A DNA stretch of 64,000 nt, taken from Acidicapsa dinghuensis. GTDB taxonomy: Bacteria > Acidobacteriota > Terriglobia > Terriglobales > Acidobacteriaceae. The stretch lies in NCBI RefSeq assembly GCF_025685685.1, contig NZ_JAGSYH010000008.1:1-64000 (forward strand), given 5' to 3'. The position numbers were made by a program, and so were the translations under genes. The notes below the pieces were generated by a model. It saw only the letters and a list, made by a program, of their open reading frames with translations, did no database searches and was not told the DNA's origin. This document shows, piece by piece, positions 52,742 to 62,062 of the stretch. Each line of letters opens with the position of its first letter. Position 1 is the stretch's first letter.

Positions 52742-54064
52742 TCAAGCCGGTGCCTGTTCCCCCAACACCCTCTCAAAAATCGCATCCACATTCCCAAGCT
52801 GCCGCGTCATATCAAACGTCCGATCCAACTGCTCCTTCGTCAGCCGAGCCGCAATCTCCGGATCGCGCTCAATCTCTTCGCGGAAATTCAGATCCTCTTT
52901 CCAAGCCTGCATCGCATGGCCCTGCACCAGCCGGTACGCATCCTCGCGCGAAATGCCCGCCTCAGCGAGATCAAGCAGTAACTGCCCTGAGAAGATCAGC
53001 CCGCTCGTGCTCTCCAGATTCTTCCGCATGCGCTCCGGATACACCAACAGCTTGTCGATCAGTGAAGTTGTTTTCGCCAGCAGATAATGCACCAGGATCG
53101 TCGAATCTGGAAAGATCACCCGCTCGACCGACGAGTGCGAAATATCTCGCTCATGCCACAGCGGCACATTCTCAAACGCCGCCTGCGCATTTCCCCGCAG
53201 CACGCGCGCCAGTCCGCTGATCTGCTCGCTCGTAATCGGATTTTTCTTATGCGGCATCGCCGATGAGCCCTTCTGCTTCTCGCTGAAGTACTCCTGTGCC
53301 TCACGCACCTCCGTACGCTGCAAATGCCGAATCTCCACCGCAATCTTATCCAGCGTCGAACCAATCAACGCCAGCACCGCGATATACGCCGCATGCCGGT
53401 CCCTCTGAATCACCTGCGTCGCAATCGGCGCCGGCTTCAACCCCAGCCGCGCACAGATGCGCTCCTCATGGCGTGGGCTCAGATGCCCAAATGTGCCCAC
53501 AGCGCCCGACAACTTGCCCACGCGCATATCTTCCGCAGCGGCATCGAATCGAGCGATGTTGCGCTCCATCTCCGCATACCAATTCAGCAGCTTCAGTCCA
53601 AAGGTCGTCGGCTCTGCATGAATCCCATGCGTACGCCCAATCGTCGGCGTCAGCTTGAACTCAATCGCCCTTCGCTTCAGCACCTCAGCCAGCCCAATCA
53701 GCGCCTCGCGAATCAGCGCAGAAGCCTCCTTCACCTGTAGTGCCTGCGCCGTATCCACAATGTCATTGGAGGTAAGCCCGTAGTGCAGCCAGCGCGATTC
53801 GGCTTCAAGCTCCTGCGCCTTCAGCGTCTCCGCAACTGCGGTGGTGAAGGCAATCACATCATGCTTCACCTCAGCCTCAATCGCCTGGATACGTTCCACA
53901 TCAAAGCTGGCCTTCTCGGAAATCGCCGCCGCAGCTTCTACAGGAATCACACCATCCTCAGCCAGCACGGCACTCGCAGCCGACTCCACTTGCAGCCAGC
54001 AGCGATACTTGTTTTCTTCCGTCCAGATGCGGCCCATCTCCGGCAGCGTATAACGAGCGATCAA
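52742..54064 (-). CDS. purB: adenylosuccinate lyase
   Basis: Cleaves fumarate from adenylosuccinate and from SAICAR in purine synthesis. The 440-residue protein has the superfamily signature GSSAMPHKKNP, the HYGLTSNDIVDTA stretch and TIGRTHGIHAEPT. The start is TTG, with GGGGAG about 10 bases upstream. It is the first gene of the purB, secreted protein, ubiX run on the minus strand. Confidence 0.97.
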   Translation of the reverse strand: MIARYTLPEMGRIWTEENKYRCWLQVESAASAVLAEDGVIPVEAAAAISEKASFDVERIQAIEAEVKHDVIAFTTAVAETLKAQELEAESRWLHYGLTSNDIVDTAQALQVKEASALIREALIGLAEVLKRRAIEFKLTPTIGRTHGIHAEPTTFGLKLLNWYAEMERNIARFDAAAEDMRVGKLSGAVGTFGHLSPRHEERICARLGLKPAPIATQVIQRDRHAAYIAVLALIGSTLDKIAVEIRHLQRTEVREAQEYFSEKQKGSSAMPHKKNPITSEQISGLARVLRGNAQAAFENVPLWHERDISHSSVERVIFPDSTILVHYLLAKTTSLIDKLLVYPERMRKNLESTSGLIFSGQLLLDLAEAGISREDAYRLVQGHAMQAWKEDLNFREEIERDPEIAARLTKEQLDRTFDMTRQLGNVDAIFERVLGEQAPA

Positions 54065-54215
54065 AGCGCAAATCTCCCCTCAAACAGCAATCGGCAACCC
54101 CTTATTGTAGCTGTTGGAAAGAAAAGGAACTCCATGCCCCGGCATCAATGGGAAAGCATCGGCTGTAGAAAGGCCGACCGACAGGACCAGAGGCATTCAC
54201 ACCCACACTAGCCCC

Positions 54216-54476
54216 TTACATGCGCGCCCTGATGCCAAACTTCGCATCCAGCTCGTCGTAAAGTATCCCCCGCCCCGGTCTGTATGGCTGAAACCACTCG
54301 CCATCAATCACCAGCTGCGGAATCGCCCGCTTGCCGACATGCCGCATCACTTCATCCGCCGCGCCGGGCACAGACTCGATATCGATCTCGGAGAAAACGA
54401 TGCCATGCGTCTCCAGATAGTGCTTGGCGGCGCGGCAATCACGGCACCAGAAAGCCGTATAAAGTAGGACCTGCAT
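54216..54476 (-). CDS. glutaredoxin-like protein
   Basis: An 86-residue thioredoxin-fold protein with active site C-R-D-C in AFWCRDCRAAKHYL (residues 11-14) and the cis-Pro segment KRAIPQLVIDGEW. A dithiol glutaredoxin-type reductant is likely. A monocistronic gene. Confidence 0.85.
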   Translation of the reverse strand: MQVLLYTAFWCRDCRAAKHYLETHGIVFSEIDIESVPGAADEVMRHVGKRAIPQLVIDGEWFQPYRPGRGILYDELDAKFGIRARM

Positions 54477-54573
54477 GGCCGGTATTGTAACGCTTTACTA
54501 AGTCCGCTGGCCCACCTTATTTCGACATCGATGAAATTATCCTGTCGGCATTTCAGCCCATTAGCATGACTTC

Positions 54574-55065
54574 ATGCCTATCACCGCCAGCGAAATCAAG
54601 CATCTCCTTAAGCTCCAGCCCCACCCCGTCGAAGGCGGCCACTTTCGCCGCACCTACACCTCATCGCTAACGGTGCCATTGGATCGTGGTGAACGTGCAG
54701 CAGGCACCGCCATCTATTACCTTCTCGAGCCCGGCACTTTCTCCGAGATGCATGTCCTCACCTCCGACGAGCTCTTCCACTTCTACCTCGGCGACCCGGT
54801 CGAGATGCTCCAGCTCTGGCCCAACGGAGAATCGCGCGTCGTCACTCTCGGCCCCGATCTCGCTGCCGGCCAGCATGTGCAACTGCTCGTTCCCGCCGGA
54901 GTCTGGCAAGGCACTCGCTTGATCGGAGACGGCAAAGTAGCTTTGCTCGGGTGCTCCGTAGTCCCCGGCTTTGACTTCGCCGACTACACCAGCGGCAGCT
55001 TTGCAGAGTTATCCTCAACATGGCCCAATGAGGCAGATATGATCCGCCACTTGACGCGGCGTTAA
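54574..55065 (+). CDS. cupin of the DUF985 family
   Basis: A 163-residue cupin: HPVEGGHFRRTYTS at the start, then TAIYYLLEPGTFSEMHVLTSDELFHFYLGDPVEMLQL, and VPAGVWQG near the second motif. DUF985 cupins have no settled function; sugar or small-molecule binding is typical of the fold. Monocistronic. Confidence 0.85.
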   Translation: MPITASEIKHLLKLQPHPVEGGHFRRTYTSSLTVPLDRGERAAGTAIYYLLEPGTFSEMHVLTSDELFHFYLGDPVEMLQLWPNGESRVVTLGPDLAAGQHVQLLVPAGVWQGTRLIGDGKVALLGCSVVPGFDFADYTSGSFAELSSTWPNEADMIRHLTRR

Positions 55066-55212
55066 GCTATCCACCAACGGCCGTTTCAGCTCTGAATCTC
55101 ACGCCCAAGCTTTGATCCGCCAGCTTTCACAGACAAACCCAGTCCAGCATTGGCCGGCCTCGTAAATCCCGCATCGAATTTCTCAGGAATGACGAAATCA
55201 GTGGAGGGCACA

Positions 55213-56580
55213 ATGACAACAACCGTTCTCGAAACAGGATGCTGCATCGCAGGTGGCGGCCCGGCTGGCATCATGCTTGGATACCTGCTCGCCCGTCAGG
55301 GCGTCGAGGTTACAGTCCTCGAAAAGCATCAGGATTTCTTCCGGGATTTTCGTGGCGACACCGTTCATCCCTCCACACTCGAAGTCCTAGGAGAACTCGG
55401 CCTGCTTGAAGATTTCCTCCAGTTGCCGCATCAGACCGTTGAGTCTGTAGGCGTCGTCGTTGGCAACTCAAGGCTTGAGGTGGCTGATTTTCGCCACGTG
55501 CCAACCCGTTGCAAGTTCGTCGCCCTCATGCCCCAGTGGGATTTCCTGAACTTTCTCACCGCCCATGCAAATAGATTTCCCACCTTCCGCCTCCTGATGC
55601 AGCATGAAGTTATTGATCTCTCAACGAAAGGCCGGCGAATCAATGGCGTCATCGCCCGCAACGCCGGCCGTCAGGTCGAGATACACGCCGATCTGGTCGT
55701 GGGCTGCGATGGCCGTCATTCCATCACGCGGCGCGCAGCAAGATTGGAAGTCATCGAACACGGCGTACCGATCGATGTCCTCTGGTTCCGAATCAGCCGG
55801 CATCCAGGCGACCCCGCGGAAGTCCTGGGCAACGTGAACTATGGCAAGGCCCTCATCCTGATCAATCGCTCCGACTACTTCCAGGCTGGCCTCATCATTC
55901 CGAAAGGCTCATTCGATCAGATCAAGGCCGAGGGGATCGATGCATTCCGCTCAACCATTCTCCAGATCGTCCCATGGCTTCATGATCGCGTTGGCGAGTT
56001 GCAAGATTGGGATCACGTAAAGATTCTGACTGTCCAGATCAACCGTCTTCGGCGCTGGCATCGGCCCGGCATGCTTTGCATCGGAGACGCAGCTCACGCC
56101 ATGTCGCCCGCAGGCGGAGTCGGAATCAACCTCGCTATTCAGGACAGCATCGCTGCCGCGAATCTGCTGACTCAACCTTTACTGCAGCGAAGAGTCCGCA
56201 ATCATCATCTGGCGGCAGTACAGAGCCGCCGCCTCTTCCCAACCTGGATGACGCAGTCTGTGCAGCTAGCCGCCCATCGTGGCCTTGCGCGCATCTTCGA
56301 AACCACCGGTCCCGTCCATGCTCCCTGGCAATTGAAAGCAGTGACGCACATCCCCGGCATTCACCGCGTCCTGGGATACGCTGTCGGCATGGGCGTACGA
56401 CCGGAACGTATCCTTGAACCGAAGCAACCCAAGCATCGCCGCACATTGATCGCAGGCTGTATCTGCGCAGGCATCGGTGTTGCAGCAGGCGTAGCTGTTT
56501 GCGGTTGGGCAACATGGAAGATCTGTTCAGCTACACAGAAAAAAGTGCGAACGCACCTGCGCTATGGTTGGAGCTCCTGA
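55213..56580 (+). CDS. FAD-dependent monooxygenase (PHBH-type)
   Basis: A 455-residue flavoprotein. FAD motif 1 is GGGPAGIMLGYLLARQG, the second motif is VVGCDGRHSITRRAA, and the third is CIGDAAHAMSPAGGVGINLAIQD. A hydrophobic segment near the C-terminus (about 416-438) could hold it at the membrane. It hydroxylates an aromatic or similar substrate, not predictable. ATG at 55213 follows GGAGGG; the frame also opens at 55150. Confidence 0.85.
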   Translation: MTTTVLETGCCIAGGGPAGIMLGYLLARQGVEVTVLEKHQDFFRDFRGDTVHPSTLEVLGELGLLEDFLQLPHQTVESVGVVVGNSRLEVADFRHVPTRCKFVALMPQWDFLNFLTAHANRFPTFRLLMQHEVIDLSTKGRRINGVIARNAGRQVEIHADLVVGCDGRHSITRRAARLEVIEHGVPIDVLWFRISRHPGDPAEVLGNVNYGKALILINRSDYFQAGLIIPKGSFDQIKAEGIDAFRSTILQIVPWLHDRVGELQDWDHVKILTVQINRLRRWHRPGMLCIGDAAHAMSPAGGVGINLAIQDSIAAANLLTQPLLQRRVRNHHLAAVQSRRLFPTWMTQSVQLAAHRGLARIFETTGPVHAPWQLKAVTHIPGIHRVLGYAVGMGVRPERILEPKQPKHRRTLIAGCICAGIGVAAGVAVCGWATWKICSATQKKVRTHLRYGWSS

Positions 56581-56780
56581 AGCTTCACCGTTTCGCAGCA
56601 ATAGCTCTGGAACGCCGCGGCAATCCCGCATCAGAATCGTCGTCGATCACGGCGGTCCTTACAATTCTTAAGATTCAGCGCACCCTCAAACGCGGCACAA
56701 TCCCAGTGATTGATTCATCGACGCTAAAGCGCTCTGAAAGATACGAGTGGTTCCCGTGTCGAGAACAGAAAGGGCCTTTC

Positions 56781-58538
56781 GTGAAGCGCTTTTTCAAATC
56801 GACGATTTGGATTCTCCGGCTTGCGGCAATCGGCAGCATTGCCTGCACACTTCCCGGCCTTGCCGCAGCAGCTCCCGCCGCGCAGGAAAATTCAACCACT
56901 CCTCCTCAGACGCAGGACATCTCAGGCACCTGGATTGCCAAGCGGCAGTCTCCCATGGGCGAGATGGAAATCGTCTATAAGCTCAAGGTGCAGAACGGAA
57001 AAATCACCGGCACGCAAAGCCTTCCTTTCGGAGACTCACCAATCATCGATGGTCAGGTCACCGGCGACACCTTCCACTTCACCGTCGCACTAGAGTCCTT
57101 CGGCGACATTCAAAACAAAGAAGTCACCGGCAAGATCGTCGGCGACACGCTCGTGCTCACTCCTGTGATGCCCGGACCGCCGCGAGGGATGGGCGCGAAC
57201 GGCCCAGGTGCTGGTCCGACACCAGGCGCTGGCCCACCACCGGGAGAAGGTGGTCCTCCGCCTGGCGACGCGGGCCCGCAACCTGGACCGCCACCAGGAA
57301 CATCTGGAAACCCCGGTGCAGGATTCCCACGCTTCCAGAACGTGCCAGTCACAGCAAGGCGCGGAACTCCCACGCCCTCTTATCGAGCGCCTTCCGTTGA
57401 TTACGCGACATTGCCCAAAATCTCGCTGCCATCGCTTCATCCAGTGCCAACGAATGCGCTAGCCAAAACGCCTCCAATGGGATGGAACAGTTGGAACAAG
57501 TTCCACACGCATATCGACGACGCGGCGGTTCGCGGTGTTGCCGATGCCATGGCGTCAAGCGGCATGAAAGACGCTGGATATCAATACATCATCATCGACG
57601 ACGGCTGGCAGGGCTCTCGCGACAACAATGGAGTGCTATCGCCAAACCCCAACTTTCCCGACATGAAAGCACTCGCCGACTACGTCCATTCCAAGGGATT
57701 GAAGATCGGCATCTATTCGTCTCCCGGCCCGCGCACCTGCGGAGGCTTCGAAGGCAGCTATGGGCATGAAGAGCAGGACGCGAAGATGTATGCCGCATGG
57801 GGCATGGACTATCTCAAGTACGACTGGTGCAGCGCATCGCGCGTGTGGAAAGACTCCGACATGCAGGCTGCTTATCAGTTGATGGGTGACGCTCTCACAA
57901 AAACCGGCCGTCCCATCGTCTACGCGCTCTGCCAATACGGACGAGCCGAAGTACAGACATGGGGACAGCAGGTCGGAGCTAACCTGTGGCGCACAACCGG
58001 CGACATCAGAGATCAATACAACTCGATGCTAAACATCGGACTCGCGCAAAGCCGGCTCGCCTCATCCGCAGGCCCCGGTCATTGGAACGATCCCGACATG
58101 CTTGAGATCGGCAACGGCGGCATGTCTCTTGATGAATACAAAACGCACTTCAGTCTCTGGGCCATGATCGCCGCTCCGCTTATCGCAGGCAACGATTTGC
58201 GAAACATGACCCCCGACATCAAAGACATCCTGACTAATAGCGATGTCATCGCCATCGATCAGGATTCTCTCGGCGCAGGCGGTAAAGAAATCTACAGCGC
58301 AGGCGGGGCAAAGGTTTGGAGCAAATCCCTCGCCTCGGGAGACATCGCCGTCGCCGTCTTCAATCCTGGCGAGCAAAGCATACGTACCGTGCTGTCGCTC
58401 GAAAAGCTCGGCCTGAGCGGGAAATATCAAGCCCGCGATCTTTGGTCGCATACCGATCTCGGCGCTCTGCCCGAGAACTTTTCCGTAACCGTGCCGGTTC
58501 ACGGCGTTGCCATGCTTCGACTGAAGAAGTCCAGTTGA
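56781..58538 (+). CDS. secreted GH27 alpha-galactosidase with N-terminal extra domain
   Basis: A 585-residue exported protein with a signal peptide ending near LAAAAP (about residue 32). Residues about 42-130 form a small beta domain (DISGTWIAKRQSPMGEMEIVYKLK-like). A Pro/Gly-rich linker (about 130-180) leads to the GH27 barrel, which starts TPPMGWNSWN. The catalytic nucleophile is D348 in YLKYDWC and the acid/base is D408 in TTGDIRD. It releases terminal alpha-galactose from plant-type oligosaccharides. GTG at 56781 follows AAGGG; the frame opens further to 56499 but that stretch is inside the previous gene's end. Confidence 0.9.
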   Translation: MKRFFKSTIWILRLAAIGSIACTLPGLAAAAPAAQENSTTPPQTQDISGTWIAKRQSPMGEMEIVYKLKVQNGKITGTQSLPFGDSPIIDGQVTGDTFHFTVALESFGDIQNKEVTGKIVGDTLVLTPVMPGPPRGMGANGPGAGPTPGAGPPPGEGGPPPGDAGPQPGPPPGTSGNPGAGFPRFQNVPVTARRGTPTPSYRAPSVDYATLPKISLPSLHPVPTNALAKTPPMGWNSWNKFHTHIDDAAVRGVADAMASSGMKDAGYQYIIIDDGWQGSRDNNGVLSPNPNFPDMKALADYVHSKGLKIGIYSSPGPRTCGGFEGSYGHEEQDAKMYAAWGMDYLKYDWCSASRVWKDSDMQAAYQLMGDALTKTGRPIVYALCQYGRAEVQTWGQQVGANLWRTTGDIRDQYNSMLNIGLAQSRLASSAGPGHWNDPDMLEIGNGGMSLDEYKTHFSLWAMIAAPLIAGNDLRNMTPDIKDILTNSDVIAIDQDSLGAGGKEIYSAGGAKVWSKSLASGDIAVAVFNPGEQSIRTVLSLEKLGLSGKYQARDLWSHTDLGALPENFSVTVPVHGVAMLRLKKSS

Positions 58539-58585
58539 CGCGATCCGATGTCTGATTTGTTTCCGCCGGCTTGAGGTAACACATC

Positions 58586-59218
58586 ATGAAACTCGCAGCC
58601 TGTCTCTTCCTATCCGCAGCCGCACTCGCGCAGCAGCCGAATAGCGCCAAGACCATCACCTTCAATCGCGCCGATACCGAACACTGCCGGGTCGTCGCCG
58701 TGAGTGGCAAGCCACTTCTGGAATCGACCTTCAACGGCACCAGCGTTGCGGTCGGCCTTCCAGTCAACCGGGGAAACGGCGACTTTGCTGTCTTTGTCGC
58801 TGTAGATCGAGTCGCAGGTAAGCCAGTACAGGTAAATCCCAAAGACTTCTATGGACTGTATTCCGATCCAGACCACACGCGGTTCGATTTCTACGACCAA
58901 TCTGCCGAAATGGCAGGCCCTGGTTCTGGAATGAACGCCTCCTCAGCCCAGATAGACCCAGGATCGATCAGGCCGGGAGCAGCAATGCAGGGAGGTCCAC
59001 CGCCAGGAAGCGGCTCAATTGAATCCGAGCCCCCACCGGGCGCGCAAGGCTCCACATTGCCTGCCATTTACTTTCGCCATGGAAAAATCAAGCAGGGAGA
59101 GAAGATCGTAGGCTGGGTCATTCTGCGGCAACCCAAAGGTTCAAAGCTGACAATCGCTCCAACCGACATGCTCGCCGAAATCAACATCATCGTGGACGGC
59201 ACGGTCTTCCGTTTTTAG
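58586..59218 (+). CDS. secreted protein of unknown function with Pro/Gly linker
   Basis: A 210-residue exported protein with a signal peptide ending near ALAQQ (about residue 16). The first half has a DFAVFVAVDRVAGKPVQVNPKDFYGLY segment; a Pro/Gly-rich linker (about 131-152, GGPPPGSGS) leads to a second small domain ending INIIVDGTVFRF. The same kind of linker is in the GH27 protein 47 bases upstream. A shared operon and substrate is likely. Confidence 0.68.
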   Translation: MKLAACLFLSAAALAQQPNSAKTITFNRADTEHCRVVAVSGKPLLESTFNGTSVAVGLPVNRGNGDFAVFVAVDRVAGKPVQVNPKDFYGLYSDPDHTRFDFYDQSAEMAGPGSGMNASSAQIDPGSIRPGAAMQGGPPPGSGSIESEPPPGAQGSTLPAIYFRHGKIKQGEKIVGWVILRQPKGSKLTIAPTDMLAEINIIVDGTVFRF

Positions 59219-59290
59219 CTCCATCACTATCGCCGTGCTCGGAATGATGCCGCAACCACCTGGGTGTCTCTTGAACATATTCATGCCAGG

Positions 59291-59662
59291 TTAGAATCTT
59301 CGCAACACATAGAAGACCATAACTAGAGCGAGAATGATCGACCCATTGGTAGAAATCAAATACCTGATCGACTTTCGCAATTTGTAAGAGACTTCGGAGG
59401 GCACCAAAGCTGCATTTTCCCCACCAAGGATTTGATCAAATGCCTTAAACATTTTGCGCATCGCCTGCCAGCTCAATAATATGGACCCAAGAAAAACAAG
59501 GGCAATGACGATAGTAAATGCGCGCCCAATCGTCCAAGGATTTTTTGAGAAAATCTCTTCACCGATGCGAATGCCAGCCATCAAGATTGCACCCACAATA
59601 GGCACGCCAATTTGAAACTCTGAAATATGCCAGCTATTCCTGTCGTTATTTTCCTGACTCAT
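59291..59662 (-). CDS. three-span membrane protein
   Basis: A 123-residue protein with three hydrophobic segments (about 17-33, 48-64 and 103-119) and the helix KMFKAFDQILGGENA between the second and third. The start at 59662 has GAGG upstream; 59719 is the longest alternative. No family recognised. The tadA remnant lies just upstream. Confidence 0.55.
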   Translation of the reverse strand: MSQENNDRNSWHISEFQIGVPIVGAILMAGIRIGEEIFSKNPWTIGRAFTIVIALVFLGSILLSWQAMRKMFKAFDQILGGENAALVPSEVSYKLRKSIRYLISTNGSIILALVMVFYVLRRF

Positions 59663-59727
59663 CGCATTCATCCTCGGCAGTTTCAACTGACTGTAAATGA
59701 CAAGTGAGTTTCTTGCCACTATTTGGG

Positions 59728-59806
59728 TTCTCCAAAAGTCGCCGCAACAACTCTCCGGACTCCTCAGTCAGTAGCCCCGAGTCCAGCTTCATCTGGTGAT
59801 TAGGCG
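59728..59806 (-). pseudogene. tadA 3' remnant
   Basis: On the minus strand the reading frame gives NHQMKLDSGLLTEESGELLRRLLE, against NHQMKLDSGLLAEESGELLRAFF of intact tadA, with many third-position changes. Similarity stops abruptly before NHQ. The frame runs on through the start of the membrane protein. It lies about 440 bases past the end of the intact gene. Confidence 0.75.
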
Positions 59807-60206
59807 AGGCAGGCTAATCGACGAATCCGTGTTGGGGATGCCGCATAAGCCGGCAACCCAGAATCGCAGCCACGATAATTCCAGCGAATCCTCATGAATC
59901 GGCCAATCGAGAATCGCATGCGGCGGGTGGCCCTAGTCCGGGGTACCCGGCGACAGGTTTTCGTAGCTTGGTAGATATCTCGCTTTTGCGATCAGAGATT
60001 CACGTATCCTCGCGCCCCCAAATTGCTCCACAACCCCACTCGCACGCTGCCCTTACCGTTCGCTGTAACAAGGCACAAATGCCCATAATTCCCTGCAACT
60101 CGAATCGCATGAAACTACAGCACTTCCAACAAACCTCGCCAACCCCTTTGCCGTTCACCCAAAAGTGTTCTACGCAGAGCAACTCTGCTCCCCAAACCCA
60201 GCAGCG

Positions 60207-60232
60207 CAAATTGCTCCACGTGGAGCAATTTG
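60207..60232. repeat. 26-bp perfect palindrome after tadA
   Basis: CAAATTGCTCCAC (60207-60219) is followed directly by its reverse complement (60220-60232), with CACGTG at the centre. It begins 9 bases past the tadA stop. It could be a loopless transcription stop, a protein-binding site or a recombination junction. Confidence 0.7.
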
Positions 60233-60240
60233 GGCCGAGA

Positions 60241-60687
60241 CTACCTGCGCTCCCGGAAAAACGCCCGCAGCAATTCGCCCGACTCTTCTGCCAGCAACCC
60301 CGAATCCAGCTTCATCTGGTGATTCAGCCGCGGATGATTAATCACCGACAATACCGACCCCGCCGCTCCGGCCTTTGGGTCCGCCGTCGCGTAAACAACA
60401 CGATCCAGCCGCGCATGCACCATCGCTCCCGCACACATCGAGCACGGCTCCAGCGTCACATAGAGCGTGCAGCCATTCAGCCGGTGGTTACCCAGCGCCT
60501 TGCCGGCCATGCGCAGCGCTACTACTTCGGCATGCGCCGTCGGGTCGCTGTCGCGCAGCACGCGATTCTGCGCTCGCACCAGCACCTCGCCGTTGCAGAC
60601 AATAATCGCGCCTACAGGCACCTCGCCCGCCTGTCCGGCAGCGACCGCCTCATCCAGCGCCAATTGCAGATATTCCAGGTCCGTCAT
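60241..60687 (-). CDS. tadA: tRNA-specific adenosine deaminase
   Basis: Converts the wobble adenosine of tRNA-Arg(ACG) to inosine. The 148-residue protein has the zinc motif H52-A-E54 in TAHAEV and P-C-x-x-C (C82, C85) in LEPCSMCAGAM. Length and motifs are normal. Its last 20 or so codons have a diverged copy at 59728-59806. Confidence 0.95.
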   Translation of the reverse strand: MTDLEYLQLALDEAVAAGQAGEVPVGAIIVCNGEVLVRAQNRVLRDSDPTAHAEVVALRMAGKALGNHRLNGCTLYVTLEPCSMCAGAMVHARLDRVVYATADPKAGAAGSVLSVINHPRLNHQMKLDSGLLAEESGELLRAFFRERR

Positions 60688-60955
60688 TCGCTTTACTTAA
60701 TCTAGCCTTATTCTTGCATCCCGCATGGCACTCAGAGCTGTGCCCCATTCGACGTAATTCAGCAACACCTTTGCGTAGAATTTCGCTTCATTCATGCACA
60801 CTGGAAACAGCATGCGTGTCTGCCGCAAGACCCTATTATCCGATCGGTAAACACTGTGCCCAGATAATGTTGTCGAAATAATAATTACCCCCCTCCTCCC
60901 CATCCGTAAAGCCTTTGCTTTCAGTGAACGGGGTAGGAAGAACGGAAAAAGGCCT

Positions 60956-62062
60956 CTAGATCGACATATCCGCAGGCTGCTGCTGAGTCATACAGTGCAG
61001 TGCGCCAAGTCCCCAGATCAGGTCCACGGAGTGCACGCCGATCACCTCGCGGTCCGGAAACAGCTCCGCCAGAATTCCCAGCGCCACCCGATCCTTGGGA
61101 TCGTGGAAAGTCGGCATCAGCACCAGCCTGTTCGCGATATAGAAATTCGCGTAGCTCGCCGGCAGCCTCTGCCCGCGAAAAACCACAGACCGCGGCAGCG
61201 GCAGCTCCACAATGGTGAACTGCTTCCCTTCCGGCGTCCGCGCAGCCTTGAGTCTTTGCAGATTTTCTTCGAGCGGAGCATGGTTGTCGTCGGAAGCATC
61301 CGGCTCAACCGCCGTCACAATCGTGTCGGCAGCAACAAACCGGGTGATGTCGTCCACATGCCCATGCGTATCGTCGCCAACCACGCCACGATCCATCCAC
61401 AGCACCTGGTCGATGCCAAGGTAGTCATGAAACACCTGCTCCAACTGCTCTCGGCTCACTCCCGGATTGCGCTGCTGCACCTCACTGAGCAGACACTCTT
61501 CAGTCGTGATCAGCGTCCCCCGCCCGTTCACATCGATGCTGCCACCCTCCAGCACCAGCCGGTGCTGCGAACCGTCCGCAAGCGTCAACGACGGCTGCCA
61601 GCGTGGCAGCCCAAGCAGTCCGGCCACATGCCCCGGCACCTGGTCATCAAGACGCCAATCGTCGTACTTCGCCCATGCATTAAATCGCCAATCCGTTATC
61701 GCGACTTTTCCTTCGCTATTTCGAACGAAAATCGGCCCTGAATCACGCAGCCACACACGATCCGTCGGCCAGCGATGAAAGCTCACGCGCTCAAGCGCCA
61801 CATGGGCACGCTTCAAAATTCCGATCGTCCGCTTCTCTTCAGCCTCATCCTGAACCAGAATGTGGACATTCTCATGCGCAGCCAGCAGCCGCACGATCTC
61901 CGCATACAGCCACGGAATAGCCGCGAACTTTCCCGGCCAGTCGCTGGCATTGTGGGGCCAACCAATCCATGTACCTTCATGCGGCTCCCATTCCTCAGGC
62001 ATACGATAGCCCAGTTCGCGCGGAAGCTTCACTGGTGATTCGACGGATGCGCTCACTTCCAC
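60956..62062 (-). CDS. aguA: agmatine deiminase
   Basis: Hydrolyses agmatine to N-carbamoylputrescine and ammonia in putrescine synthesis. The 368-residue protein has the family marks WIGWPHNASDWPGKF, WLRDSGPIFV, VVGDDTHGHVDDI and the catalytic Cys in GALHCMTQQQP. It overlaps the aguB stop by 10 bases on the same strand, so translation is coupled. Confidence 0.96.
   Translation of the reverse strand: MEVSASVESPVKLPRELGYRMPEEWEPHEGTWIGWPHNASDWPGKFAAIPWLYAEIVRLLAAHENVHILVQDEAEEKRTIGILKRAHVALERVSFHRWPTDRVWLRDSGPIFVRNSEGKVAITDWRFNAWAKYDDWRLDDQVPGHVAGLLGLPRWQPSLTLADGSQHRLVLEGGSIDVNGRGTLITTEECLLSEVQQRNPGVSREQLEQVFHDYLGIDQVLWMDRGVVGDDTHGHVDDITRFVAADTIVTAVEPDASDDNHAPLEENLQRLKAARTPEGKQFTIVELPLPRSVVFRGQRLPASYANFYIANRLVLMPTFHDPKDRVALGILAELFPDREVIGVHSVDLIWGLGALHCMTQQQPADMSI

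Larger units (their letters stand above)
59720..60240. other. 521-base region between the membrane protein and tadA
   Basis: Contains the tadA 3' remnant (59728-59806), about 400 bases with no gene or family that I can recognise, and a 26-base palindrome near the tadA stop. A 13-base half of that palindrome (CAAATTGCTCCAC) also stands alone at about 60023-60035. Confidence 0.55.

Noticed and set aside
56499-56780. N-terminal extension of the GH27 gene
   Set aside because: It overlaps the monooxygenase C-terminus and precedes the true signal peptide.
60697-60903. 68-codon frame upstream of tadA
   Set aside because: No ribosome binding site or features; it occupies the promoter region.
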